A stretch of DNA of 64,000 nt, from assembly GCF_040581405.1 (NCBI RefSeq), contig NZ_CP137157.1, positions 1 through 64,000 on the forward strand. Reading direction: 5' to 3'. This stretch comes from Komagataeibacter sucrofermentans DSM 15973 (GTDB lineage: Bacteria > Pseudomonadota > Alphaproteobacteria > Acetobacterales > Acetobacteraceae). Every line of letters starts with the position of its first letter. Position 1 is the stretch's first letter. Position numbers and translations under genes: made by a program. This document shows positions 25,291 to 33,749 of this stretch, in pieces. The notes beneath the pieces were generated by a model. It was not told where the DNA came from, searched no databases, and saw nothing but the letters and a program-made list of their open reading frames with translations.

Positions 25291-27072
25291 ATGGATTGCT
25301 GTTGGAAAGAAGGCCGCTGTTCCTGTCGGGCCAGCAGGGCGGGCAGGCCCCGCATGGTGCTTGGCGGGCTGATGGTCGTGATTGGTGGCATGGCGGCCCC
25401 CGCAGCCGCCCGGGCCGATGACATGGCCGAGATCCGTGCCCTCCATGCCGAGATGCAGCGCCTTGAGGCCAAGGTGCAGCAGCTCGAGGCCCGCCACGGC
25501 ATGGCAAGCGGCGGCTCGCATGTGCTGGCGGGGCGCACGCTGCGTTCTGGCCCGCGTTCGAGCGCAAGCAGCACGTCGGTCACCAATCCGTCGGGCCAGA
25601 TCTCGGCCATGCCCGACCTGTCACGGCTGACCATCGGCGGCCCCGCCCTGTCGGATGACGCGCAGGCGGCGGCAGCGGCTGAAAACACCATGACCGAATC
25701 CATCGTGCCCAGCCAGCCCAAGCTGGACCTTGATTCCTCCAGCCCGCTGGCCATTACCCAGGCCGGGGTGGACAGCCTGCCGCCCATTTTCCGCATTGGC
25801 GGGGTTTCGGTCAGGCTCGGTGGCTTCATCGATTTCTCGAACATCTATCGCAGCAAGAACCTGACCAGCGGCCCCGCCACAAGCTGGGGCAGTTTTCCGT
25901 ATGCCAACAGCCCCAACGCCCATACCGGCGAGTACCGCCCCTCCGCCCAGCTGACCCGCCTGAGCGTGCTGCTCCAGGGCTCGCCCACCAAGGACGAGAC
26001 GCTGTCAGGCTATATCGAGACCGATTTTGGCGGCGCGGCCGGCACCGCCAACAGCTACCAGACCAACAGCTATACGCCGCGTATCCGCCAGGCGTACATG
26101 ACCTATAGCAACACCAAATGGGGCTTCCATGTGCTGGCGGGGCAGGCATGGAGCCTGACCACGGGCTATACGCAGGGCCTGCTGTCGCGCCATGAGCAGC
26201 TGCCGCCGGTGGTCGATAACAACCAGATCCCCGGCATCGTGTTCACCCGCGTGCCGCAGATCCGCTTCATCAAGGATTTCGGGCGCAAATGGTGGCTCGG
26301 GCTTTCGCTCGAGGCGCCGCAGGTGGCCTATGCCGCCAACGGGGGCAGGCATGCCATGCTGACAGGGGCCAGCGATGACACCATCTCGTCCTCCGACACG
26401 ACCCTGCTTTACAGCAATGCAGGCTCCGGCATGCTCAACCCCAATGCCCGATACAGCATGGACGTGGCGCCTGACATCGTGCTCAAGGGCGCGCTCGACA
26501 CCAAGCCCGCCCATTACGAAGTCTATGGCCTGGCGCGCTGGTTCAAGGCCATGGCGCAGGCGCCGGGCGGGCCGATCCGCGAGCATGTCTCCTTTGCCGG
26601 TGGCGTGGGCGGCGACGTGACGGTGCATGTCATTCCGCGTTACCTTCAGTTTACCGGCAATGTGCTGGCGGGCCAGGGGATTGGCCGCTATGGCCCCGCC
26701 ATGCTGCCAGATGCCACCTTCAGGGCCAATGGCACGCCTGCCCCCATTCCCGAGATCATCGGCAGCATGGGGCTGATCGGCCACCCGACCTCCAACCTGC
26801 TGGTCTATCTGTATGGCGGGGTGGAGAGCGCTGGCAGGCGTACCTATACCGGCGCGGATGGCTACCAGTATGGCTATGGCGTGAACGATCTTGCGCTGGC
26901 CAGCTGTGACGTGGAACAGATCAGCGGCGGTAGCTGCGATGCCCAGACCCACACCATTGCCGACCTGACCGTAGGTGGCTGGTGGCATGTGCTGCAGGGC
27001 GGCGATGGCGCCAGCCCCACCACCGGGGGCAACACCATTTACGTCACGTTCCGCTATTTGCCTTTCCAGTAA
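25291..27072 (+). CDS. DcaP-like outer-membrane porin
   Basis: 593 residues from the ATG at 25291 (an upstream GTG at 25240 is possible). A basic signal peptide ends near AAPAAARA. A coiled coil follows (MAEIRALHAEMQRLEAKVQQ), then a Ser/Ala linker and a beta-barrel. The strand VRLGGFIDFSNIY, RIRQAYMTY and VLAGQAWS are typical of DcaP-type trimeric porins, and the chain ends in Phe-Gln with alternating residues (VTFRYLPFQ). Substrate unknown. The last 29 bases overlap the 3' end of the convergent gene. Confidence 0.75.
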   Translation: MDCCWKEGRCSCRASRAGRPRMVLGGLMVVIGGMAAPAAARADDMAEIRALHAEMQRLEAKVQQLEARHGMASGGSHVLAGRTLRSGPRSSASSTSVTNPSGQISAMPDLSRLTIGGPALSDDAQAAAAAENTMTESIVPSQPKLDLDSSSPLAITQAGVDSLPPIFRIGGVSVRLGGFIDFSNIYRSKNLTSGPATSWGSFPYANSPNAHTGEYRPSAQLTRLSVLLQGSPTKDETLSGYIETDFGGAAGTANSYQTNSYTPRIRQAYMTYSNTKWGFHVLAGQAWSLTTGYTQGLLSRHEQLPPVVDNNQIPGIVFTRVPQIRFIKDFGRKWWLGLSLEAPQVAYAANGGRHAMLTGASDDTISSSDTTLLYSNAGSGMLNPNARYSMDVAPDIVLKGALDTKPAHYEVYGLARWFKAMAQAPGGPIREHVSFAGGVGGDVTVHVIPRYLQFTGNVLAGQGIGRYGPAMLPDATFRANGTPAPIPEIIGSMGLIGHPTSNLLVYLYGGVESAGRRTYTGADGYQYGYGVNDLALASCDVEQISGGSCDAQTHTIADLTVGGWWHVLQGGDGASPTTGGNTIYVTFRYLPFQ

Positions 27073-27601
27073 CCACGCTGCTCGCTGCCAGGGCCGCCTG
27101 GCAATCGGCGGCCTGATGGGCGAGGTGGATGTCATGCACCTCGCTTACGGCGCGGATGCTGCTCGTGCGCCAGTGCGCGGTCATGCCATGGGGCGTGCAC
27201 AAAGCACCTGCGCCAAGCAGCGGCCCGTTGCCCGGATCAACCGCCGCGAGCACGGCACGCGGGTTGCGCGGCAGGGCAAGGCGTAGCGCGGTGCGCAGGC
27301 GCGCCGTCGTCTGGTCATCGGTATGGACGATCAGTTCGGGCACCAGATCGATCCAGCCCGACCAGCCCGCGGCCACGGCGCGGCGTAGCTGTGGCCAGGC
27401 CTTGTTCTCATCAAGCATCCGGATGGTGGCCTCGGCCCCATCTTCATGAAGCTCGCGGGCGAGGGCGCGCGCGCTCAGGCCCATGCCGGCTTCGGTGGGG
27501 GCGCCCGCAGGGGGCAGGCTGGCGGCAAGTGCTGTCAGCCCGATGGTGGGGGCGAGCAGGGCTACAAGCAGCATCAGCCGGGGAAAAGTGCTTGGGCGCA
27601 T
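27044..27601 (-). CDS. Secreted protein of unknown function (185 aa)
   Basis: The signal peptide is residues 1-27 (ending TALAA). The mature part is helical, with two Cys (in GALCTPHG and DCQAAL). I do not recognise it. It starts at 27601 on the minus strand and its 3' end overlaps the porin 3' end by 29 bases, a tail-to-tail overlap. Codon bias is good along its length, so it is kept as a gene. Confidence 0.55.
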   Translation of the reverse strand: MRPSTFPRLMLLVALLAPTIGLTALAASLPPAGAPTEAGMGLSARALARELHEDGAEATIRMLDENKAWPQLRRAVAAGWSGWIDLVPELIVHTDDQTTARLRTALRLALPRNPRAVLAAVDPGNGPLLGAGALCTPHGMTAHWRTSSIRAVSEVHDIHLAHQAADCQAALAASSVVTGKANSGT

Positions 27602-27868
27602 TGTCTTTGTTCTCCCTTCTTACTGGTGTTGCGTTATGGTGAGGAAACACCGCAATCGTGGCGCGGGCGGGGCATGGATGGGGAAAATCATGGGCACGCC
27701 GGTTGCAGGGGTGGGCACATGTGCTTATAGCCTGCGCCCATGCCCGCATGTGTCACGGGGCAGCCGCGCGATCCTGACCGGACCTGCCACGCGCGTTGAC
27801 CAGGGGGCGGACAAGGCCCTGCATTGTTGTTTCTGGCGGGTCTCGCCACTGTGGAGAACAGACGTTTC

Positions 27869-28096
27869 ATGGGTGCCATGTCCTCTTCCGAACTTTCGCG
27901 TCTTCAGGTCTGCCTGCGCCGTCTGCTGGGCTCGCCGGGGCTTACCGTCAATGCGCCGCCGCGCGCCGGGCTGTCGGTTGAACTCGCGGTCAATGGCGAA
28001 GTGGTGGGCACCGTCCATCGCGATGAAGACGAGGGCGAAGTGTCCTACGCCATCCATATGACCGTACTGGAAGAAGACCTTCCCCCCGCAAAGTAA
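27869..28096 (+). CDS. DUF3126 family protein
   Basis: 75 residues, small soluble protein with the family pattern RLLGSPGLTVNAPPR, then GTVHRDEDEGEVSYAIHMTVLEEDL. Function unknown. The ATG at 27869 has GGAGA about 13 bases upstream; the ATG at 27878 is an alternative. A stem-loop follows the stop. Confidence 0.85.
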   Translation: MGAMSSSELSRLQVCLRRLLGSPGLTVNAPPRAGLSVELAVNGEVVGTVHRDEDEGEVSYAIHMTVLEEDLPPAK

Positions 28097-28129
28097 GACG
28101 ACCCCCATAAACGCCTGAAAACAGGAAAA

Positions 28130-28153
28130 GCCGTTTTTTTGAAAAAAGACGGC
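28130..28153 (+). terminator. Terminator-like stem, possibly a repeat relic
   Basis: GCCGTTTTTTT with AAAAAAGACGGC forms a stem just past the DUF3126 gene. The layout resembles the GC hairpin of the dispersed repeat, so it could be a decayed copy now serving as a terminator. Confidence 0.55.
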
Positions 28154-28195
28154 CTCCGGAAGCTTCTGCTGTTTTCAAACCCCTGCCGGGAGGGC

Positions 28196-28822
28196 CTAGG
28201 GCTGCGTCAGCGGCTGGGGCACGGGGCCTGCCGATGCCTCGACAAGGGGGCGCGGCGGATGCGTGGGCAGGTCGATTCGGTGGATTTTCCACTGAAAGGC
28301 ATGGATGCGCATCTGCAACCGCAGCGGAGTCTCGTTTTCATGCCCGGGCATGATGACGCTCGCCTCGAACACGCCGGGATGGGTGAAATGCGCATGCACG
28401 CGCCACAGCATGCCCAGCATCGTGCCCGCCGTGGCGGGCTGCTGTTCATGCGGCATCAGGTGATCGACCAGCATGCCAAGCTTGTCGGGGCGCACTTCCT
28501 CATCAATCGCGTTGGATGCGGCGGATGAGGCGAAGGATGACCCGAAGGCAGGCAGTTCATCATCAGCCACGGGCGGGCCGATCAGGTCATCGACCACCTG
28601 TGTCTTGAGCCCGTTGCGCACCGATTCCCATTTGAGGCAGGTGTTGAGGCTGCCCATGTCATGTGTGCGGATGGCGGAGGTGATGGACCACAGCGTGCAG
28701 AAAGGCGAGGCCGCATACAGCGTTGTGGCTGCGGCCAGCGTGCCCGCGCACACCCACCGCGCCTGCTGGCGGCGCAGGGTGGACAGGTTGGCGGGAATTT
28801 CCATGCGGGAAAGATAAGACAT
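28196..28822 (-). CDS. DUF2939 family membrane-anchored protein
   Basis: 208 residues with one N-terminal membrane segment (WVCAGTLAAATTLYAASPFCTLW, about 23-45). Then comes the DUF2939 pattern with AIRTHDMGSLNTCLKWESVRNGL and a long polar domain, presumably periplasmic. Function unknown. The ATG at 28822 has GGGGGAG upstream; the open frame beyond it is antisense to the MoeB-like gene and not coding. It is divergent from that gene. Confidence 0.8.
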   Translation of the reverse strand: MSYLSRMEIPANLSTLRRQQARWVCAGTLAAATTLYAASPFCTLWSITSAIRTHDMGSLNTCLKWESVRNGLKTQVVDDLIGPPVADDELPAFGSSFASSAASNAIDEEVRPDKLGMLVDHLMPHEQQPATAGTMLGMLWRVHAHFTHPGVFEASVIMPGHENETPLRLQMRIHAFQWKIHRIDLPTHPPRPLVEASAGPVPQPLTQP

Positions 28823-28902
28823 TGATTTATACTCCCCCAAAATGGTTTCACCCTTGCCCTTGAGCCTATACTGGAAACATATCGGGCATGCATTGGTTTC
28901 AT

Positions 28903-28930
28903 GATTGCGTGACATAATTTTCACGTAATC
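28903..28930. promoter_or_regulatory. Operator-like inverted repeat
   Basis: GATTGCGTGA and TCACGTAATC form ten-base half-sites with one mismatch and an eight-base spacer. They lie between the divergent DUF2939 and MoeB-like genes, where a dimeric regulator would bind. The regulator is unknown. Confidence 0.5.
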
Positions 28931-29020
28931 GTGATAGAAGGCCTGTTTCTTCCGGCTGCGCCGGGGTGGGGCAGGGTGTATCCGCCATGGGTGCGGCAAC
29001 GGGCGGGGCAGGAGAGAGGA

Positions 29021-29845
29021 ATGAATTTTTCCGACGAAGAGATCCAGCGCTACGCGCGCCACATCCTTCTGCCCGAGGTCGGTGGAACAGGGCAGGAAGC
29101 GTTGAAAAACGCCAGTGTTCTGGTCATTGGCGCAGGGGGCCTGGGCTCGCCCGTGGCGCTTTATCTGGCGGCGGCCGGCGTGGGGCGCATCGGGCTGGTT
29201 GATGATGACGTGGTGGACCTGTCGAACCTGCAGCGCCAGATCGCGCATGTGACCGACCGGGTGGGCCAGCCCAAGGTCGAGTCGGCAGCCATCGCCATGC
29301 GCGCGATCAATCCGGGAACACGGGTGGATTGTCATAACGTGCGGCTTACGGCTGACAACGCCCGCGCGCTGGTGCGGCAATATGACCTGGTGTGCGATGG
29401 CAGCGACAATTTCGCCACGCGCTACCTCGTGGCCGATGCCTGCGCACTGGAAGGGCGCACCCTCGTCTCCGCCGCCGTGCTGCGCTTTGAGGGCCAGCTT
29501 TCCACCTTCCGCCCCGGCGGCCCGTGCTATCGCTGCCTCTACCCCGAGGCCCCGCCCGCGGGCACCGTGCCATCCTGCGCCGAGGCCGGGGTGTTCGGCG
29601 CCGTGACGGGGGTGATGGGCACGCTCCAGGCGACCGAGGCGCTGAAGGAAATCCTCGGTATTGGCGAGAGCCTGTCCGGTCGCCTGCTGGTGTGGGATGC
29701 GCTGGCCATGCGCTTTCACACCATTACCCTGCCAGCCGATCCTGACTGCGCCCTGTGTGGTGCGCACCCCACAATTCATGACCTCTCGGCCCATCACGGT
29801 CCGGCGCCCGCCCTGTGCGGCGTGCCAGAAGGGGCGGCATCATGA
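29021..29845 (+). CDS. MoeB/ThiF/HesA-family adenylyltransferase
   Basis: 274 residues, E1-like enzyme that adenylates the C-terminus of a small sulfur carrier (MoaD or ThiS type). The ATP site is GAGGLGSPVALYLAAAGVG, with DDDVVDLSNLQRQI and a catalytic region around CDGSDNF. Zinc cysteine pairs lie in CYRCLY and CALCGA. No rhodanese domain. Which carrier it serves cannot be told. The ATG has GGAGAGAGG upstream and the stop overlaps the DsrE-like gene (ATGA). Confidence 0.88.
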   Translation: MNFSDEEIQRYARHILLPEVGGTGQEALKNASVLVIGAGGLGSPVALYLAAAGVGRIGLVDDDVVDLSNLQRQIAHVTDRVGQPKVESAAIAMRAINPGTRVDCHNVRLTADNARALVRQYDLVCDGSDNFATRYLVADACALEGRTLVSAAVLRFEGQLSTFRPGGPCYRCLYPEAPPAGTVPSCAEAGVFGAVTGVMGTLQATEALKEILGIGESLSGRLLVWDALAMRFHTITLPADPDCALCGAHPTIHDLSAHHGPAPALCGVPEGAAS

Positions 29846-30228
29846 TGCGCGATGACGGGGCGCTGGCCATCTTGCTGTATGATGGCGCCTATGCCCGCGC
29901 GCATTATGCCTTTGTGGTGGCGGCGGGCGCGCTGGCCATTGGCCGCCCGGTCATTGTGTTTGCGGCGGGGCGGGGCGTGCATGCGCTGGCGCGCGACTGG
30001 CGCGGCCTGCATGATGCGGCGGATGATGCGGGCGTGCGCGCGCGCGGCGTTGCGGGCATGGACACGCTGCGCGAAGCAGTGATGGAACTGGATGCGACGC
30101 TGATGGTGTGCGAGGCCGCGCTGAAACTGTGCGATCTTGCGCCCGGACAGTTGCTTGATGGCGTGCAGGTGGCCGGTATTCCCACCTTTCTCGAAGCCGC
30201 CCGGGGGCGGCAGATCATAACCCTTTAA
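29842..30228 (+). CDS. DsrE-family protein
   Basis: 128 residues, small alpha/beta protein of the DsrE/DsrF type, with YDGAYARAHYAFVVAAGAL at the start and a late PTFLEAARG. Family members bind or relay sulfur. A cysteine in VCEAALKLCDL sits near the usual position of the active cysteine. The four-base overlap with the MoeB-like gene suggests the two act together in sulfur-carrier chemistry; this is inference. Confidence 0.7.
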   Translation: MMRDDGALAILLYDGAYARAHYAFVVAAGALAIGRPVIVFAAGRGVHALARDWRGLHDAADDAGVRARGVAGMDTLREAVMELDATLMVCEAALKLCDLAPGQLLDGVQVAGIPTFLEAARGRQIITL

Positions 30229-30243
30229 GGATTGAAGAACACG

Positions 30244-31227
30244 ATGGCGCAGTGCGTGCGGCATGAATTCCTTGCGCGGGCGGCCAGCAGGCCGTCGCGT
30301 GTCACCCGGCGGTGGGGGTATCTGGCGGCCTGTGCTGCGGTGCTGGCCATGGGGCCAGTACAGGCCGCGACGCCCACGGCCCACCATCATGCCCATGCTG
30401 CTGCGGACAAGGCTGCCACCAGCCTTGGCCATGCCCATGTGCATGGGGCCGCCAGAACCGCGAAAACGGCGGACAAAAAGGCTGAAAAAACCGCTCATGC
30501 GGCGGCCCATCACCACCATGCGGCAGCGGTGGCCGCCGGTGTTGGCGCAGGTGCCGTGGCGGGTACTGGGGTTGCGGCAACCGCTGCCCATCCGGCCCCT
30601 GCCACGCCGGCCGCCGCCCCGGCCCCGGTCGATGCCGCGGCCCTCGCGCCTGTCGATAACACCAAGGGCAGCGTGACCGGCCTGCCCCTGCCGCGCTTTG
30701 CCGCCTTCCGCGCCGATGAGGTCAATCTGCGCACCGGGCCGGGGCAGCGCTACCCCATTGACTGGGTGTACCACCGCCGTGGCATGCCGGTAAAAATCGA
30801 GCGGGAATTCGATGTGTGGCGCCTTGTCGAGGATTCGGACGGGCAGAAGGGCTGGGTCCATCAGGCAACCCTGGTGGGAACCCGCACGTTTGTCATACCG
30901 GGACTGCCCCCCCAGGGTGATGCCCGGCAGGCGGGCCAGCCCACCGCCAAGGAGACCGACGTGATTGGCCGGGCCGATACCCGCATCGTGGGTCATGTGA
31001 CGGATGTGGCCGATGCGGCGGACATCAAGGGCGCGGTCATGCTGCATGCGGATGCCAACACGTCATCCGCCGTGGTGGCCGTGCTGCGCCCCGGCGTGGT
31101 GGGCACGCTGCGCCAGTGCCAGGCGGGCACGCCGTGGTGCAAGGTCGCGGTCAAGCAGTACAGTGGCTGGATCGAGCGCAGCGCCATGTGGGGGCTGTTG
31201 CCGCAGGAGGTCATAGCGCCCTCCTGA
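30244..31227 (+). CDS. Periplasmic protein with two SH3-like domains and His/Ala linker
   Basis: 327 residues from the ATG at 30244 (an upstream TTG at 30232 is less likely). The signal peptide ends near PVQAATP. A linker of about 90 residues is rich in His and Ala (HHHAHAAADK, HAHVHGA, HHHHAA), then Ala/Pro. The first SH3-like domain has DEVNLRTGPGQRYP and WRLVEDSDGQKGWVHQ. The second has MLHADANTSSAVVAVLRPG and CKVAVKQYSGWIER. Such domains often bind peptidoglycan; the His-rich linker could bind metal. Pyruvate kinase follows 27 bases later. Confidence 0.75.
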   Translation: MAQCVRHEFLARAASRPSRVTRRWGYLAACAAVLAMGPVQAATPTAHHHAHAAADKAATSLGHAHVHGAARTAKTADKKAEKTAHAAAHHHHAAAVAAGVGAGAVAGTGVAATAAHPAPATPAAAPAPVDAAALAPVDNTKGSVTGLPLPRFAAFRADEVNLRTGPGQRYPIDWVYHRRGMPVKIEREFDVWRLVEDSDGQKGWVHQATLVGTRTFVIPGLPPQGDARQAGQPTAKETDVIGRADTRIVGHVTDVADAADIKGAVMLHADANTSSAVVAVLRPGVVGTLRQCQAGTPWCKVAVKQYSGWIERSAMWGLLPQEVIAPS

Positions 31228-31254
31228 GGATGACGTGAACAGGCGGAGAAAGAA

Positions 31255-32694
31255 ATGCCGGATACACCCTATCGTGCCATGCGCCGGACCAAGATCGTCT
31301 CGACCCTTGGCCCGGCCACGACCGACCATGCCACCATCCGCGCGCTGGCCGTGGCGGGAGTGGATGTTTTCCGGCTCAATTTTTCCCACGGCACCCATGC
31401 CGATCACGCCGCCCGCCATGCGGTCATTCGTGATGTGGAGGCCGAGCTTGGCCGCCCCATCGGCATCCTTGCCGATGTGCAGGGCCCCAAGCTGCGGGTG
31501 GGCAATTTTGCCAATGGCCGGGTGCAGCTGACGCCGGGCGCGCCCTTCCGGCTTGATCTTGACGGGGCACCGGGCAACGAAAGGCGCGTAAACCTGCCCC
31601 ACCCCGAAATCATTGCGGCAGCGCAGTTGGGCAGCACGCTGCTGCTTGATGATGGCAAGCTCGCGCTGCGCGTGCGCGAGCGCGGTCCCGACTTCCTGCT
31701 GACCGAAGTGGAGGTGGGTGGCCCGCTATCGGACCACAAGGGCGTGAACGTGCCCGATGTGGTGCTGCCCATTCCCGCCCTGACCGACAAGGACCGCGTG
31801 GACATGGCGTTCGCGCTCGATCTGGGCATTGAATATGTCGGCCTGTCGTTCGTGCAGCGGCCTGAGGACGTGCGCGAGGCCCGCACGCTGGCCAATGGCC
31901 GCGCGTGGATCATGACCAAGCTCGAAAAGCCGCAGGCGATGGATAACCTGCACGAGATCATTACCCTGTCGGATGCGGTGATGGTGGCGCGGGGCGATCT
32001 GGGCGTGGAACTGCCGCCCGAGCGCGTGCCGCTGGCGCAAAAGCGCATCATCCGCATGGCCCGCCAGCTTGGCCGCCCCGTTGTGGTGGCGACCCAGATG
32101 CTCGAGAGCATGGTACATGCCCCCACCCCCACCCGCGCCGAGGCCTCCGATGTGGCGACGGCGGTGTTTGATGGCGCGGATGCGGTCATGCTCTCGGCCG
32201 AGACGGCAGTAGGTTCCTACCCGCGTGAGGCGGTGGCGATCATGGACCGCATCGTGCGCCGTGTTGAGGAGGATGAAGTCTGGCGCCGCCAGATGGAAAC
32301 CTCCAGCCCCGAGCCGGACCACGCCGTTGCGGGCGCGATTGCTGCGGCAACCCGGCAGGTGGCGGCCACCGTCGATGCCGCCGCCATCGTGGCCTTTACC
32401 CTGTCGGGCCGGTCAGCGTTGCGCATTGCGCGCGAGCGGCCTTCATGCCCGATTCTTGGCCTGACCCCCACCGATGAGATTGCCCGCAGGCTGGCGGTGG
32501 CGTGGGGCGTGCAGGCGATCTCGGTCGGGCAGGAAACCCCGGTCCATACCGTGGAGAGCGTGGTGGACCAGGCGCTGGCCGTGGCGAAAGGCGATGGCTA
32601 CGGCGCAGCGGGCGATGCGGTGGTGATCGTGGCGGGGCTGCCCTTTGGGGTGGCGGGCAGCACCAATACGCTGCGCGTGGCTACGCTGACCTGA
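31255..32694 (+). CDS. pyk: Pyruvate kinase
   Basis: 479 residues, phosphoenolpyruvate to pyruvate with ATP. The barrel starts with RRTKIVSTLGPAT, then FRLNFSHGTH. The active-site Lys is in IMTKLEKPQA and the metal site in MVARGDLGVELP; ATQMLESM and AETAVGSYPREAV follow. The C-terminal regulatory domain has AFTLSGRSALRIAR. The ATG has GGAG upstream. A complete repeat copy follows the stop, between this gene and the convergent tyrA. Confidence 0.97.
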   Translation: MPDTPYRAMRRTKIVSTLGPATTDHATIRALAVAGVDVFRLNFSHGTHADHAARHAVIRDVEAELGRPIGILADVQGPKLRVGNFANGRVQLTPGAPFRLDLDGAPGNERRVNLPHPEIIAAAQLGSTLLLDDGKLALRVRERGPDFLLTEVEVGGPLSDHKGVNVPDVVLPIPALTDKDRVDMAFALDLGIEYVGLSFVQRPEDVREARTLANGRAWIMTKLEKPQAMDNLHEIITLSDAVMVARGDLGVELPPERVPLAQKRIIRMARQLGRPVVVATQMLESMVHAPTPTRAEASDVATAVFDGADAVMLSAETAVGSYPREAVAIMDRIVRRVEEDEVWRRQMETSSPEPDHAVAGAIAAATRQVAATVDAAAIVAFTLSGRSALRIARERPSCPILGLTPTDEIARRLAVAWGVQAISVGQETPVHTVESVVDQALAVAKGDGYGAAGDAVVIVAGLPFGVAGSTNTLRVATLT

Positions 32695-32696
32695 AC

Positions 32697-32778
32697 AAAA
32701 GTTTTTGGGTGCCGCCTTTTTTCAAAAAGGCGGCGTCTTTTAGAAGCTTTTTGGAAAAAGCTTCACCAAAAACTTTTA
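32697..32778 (-). repeat. Dispersed three-stem repeat, copy 7
   Basis: Complete inverse-orientation copy, lying between two convergent genes (pyk and tyrA). The arms AAAAGTTTTTGGG and CACCAAAAACTTTT enclose both hairpins. Confidence 0.88.
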
Positions 32779-32801
32779 TCTTTTTATTATCAAAGCGTCT
32801 T

Positions 32802-33704
32802 TCAGGCCTGCCGGTTCTCGATCAGGCTGCGGCGGATGGCGCGCCCGCGCTGGATGCGGCTGACGATCACATCCTCGTTACCTGTACGGATGGCGTTGCC
32901 CATGGCCTGGGCATCGGCAATGAAGCGGTCGAGCATGTCGAGCAGCGCCTCGCGGTTGTTCAGAAAGATGTCACGCCACATCGTCGGGTCCGATGCCGCG
33001 ATGCGGGTGAAGTCACGGAAGCCCGATGCCGCGAAATCCAGCACTTCCGAGCGCGTTTCATCCGCCAGGTCATCCGCCGTGCCACATATGGTAAAGGCCA
33101 GCAGGTGCGGCAGGTGGCTGACAATGGCGCAGACCCGGTCATGGTGCTCCACTGTCATGTCGCGCACGCGCGCGCCCATCATCTCCCACAGGGTCGTGAC
33201 GCGGGCGAGGGCTGTGGCTGGCGTGCCCGCGGGCGGCGTGAGCAGGCACCAGCGGTCCTCGAACAGGGTGGCGAAACCGGCATCGGGGCCGGAGAACTCC
33301 GTGCCCGCCATCGGGTGCGCGGGCACGAAGGCAATGTCGGGGTAGGCGGCCAGTAGCGGCGCCATCGCCTCCATCACCGTTACCTTGACCGAGCCGACCT
33401 CGCTCAGGATCGCGCCCTTTTTCATGGCGGGCAGCACCTGTGCCGCCACCATGGCAATGGCCCCCACCGGCACGCAGATGATCACGCAGTCCGCATCGCG
33501 CACGGCTGTTGCCGGGTCGGCTTCGACTGTATCGGCAATGCCCAGTTCGGCCACGCGGGCGCGCACTTCGGGGCTGATGTCGCACGCAACAAGCCTGCGC
33601 GCGATGCGCCGGTCCTCATGCGCACGGCGCAGGATGGAGGAGCCGATCAGGCCGGGGCCGATAATGACCAGCGTCTCGAACAGGGGGGCGGGCTTGTCCG
33701 TCAT
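32802..33704 (-). CDS. tyrA: Prephenate/arogenate dehydrogenase
   Basis: 300 residues, NAD(P)-dependent step of tyrosine synthesis. Rossmann motif IIGPGLIGSS at about 14-23; catalytic regions GSVKVTV, PAHPMAGTEFSG and HHDRVCAIVSHLPH. No chorismate-mutase or ACT domain, as usual in alphaproteobacteria. It starts 45 bases after the LPG-synthase-like gene on the same strand and is convergent with pyk. Cofactor and substrate preference cannot be read from the sequence. Confidence 0.93.
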   Translation of the reverse strand: MTDKPAPLFETLVIIGPGLIGSSILRRAHEDRRIARRLVACDISPEVRARVAELGIADTVEADPATAVRDADCVIICVPVGAIAMVAAQVLPAMKKGAILSEVGSVKVTVMEAMAPLLAAYPDIAFVPAHPMAGTEFSGPDAGFATLFEDRWCLLTPPAGTPATALARVTTLWEMMGARVRDMTVEHHDRVCAIVSHLPHLLAFTICGTADDLADETRSEVLDFAASGFRDFTRIAASDPTMWRDIFLNNREALLDMLDRFIADAQAMGNAIRTGNEDVIVSRIQRGRAIRRSLIENRQA

Positions 33705-33749
33705 GGGGCGGTCTGTCTGGCTGTTGGGTTTGACAAAAAGCGCGCGGAC

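Noticed and set aside
28823-29797. Upstream extension of the DUF2939 frame
   Set aside because: Runs antisense through the MoeB-like gene and precedes a good ATG with Shine-Dalgarno at 28822.
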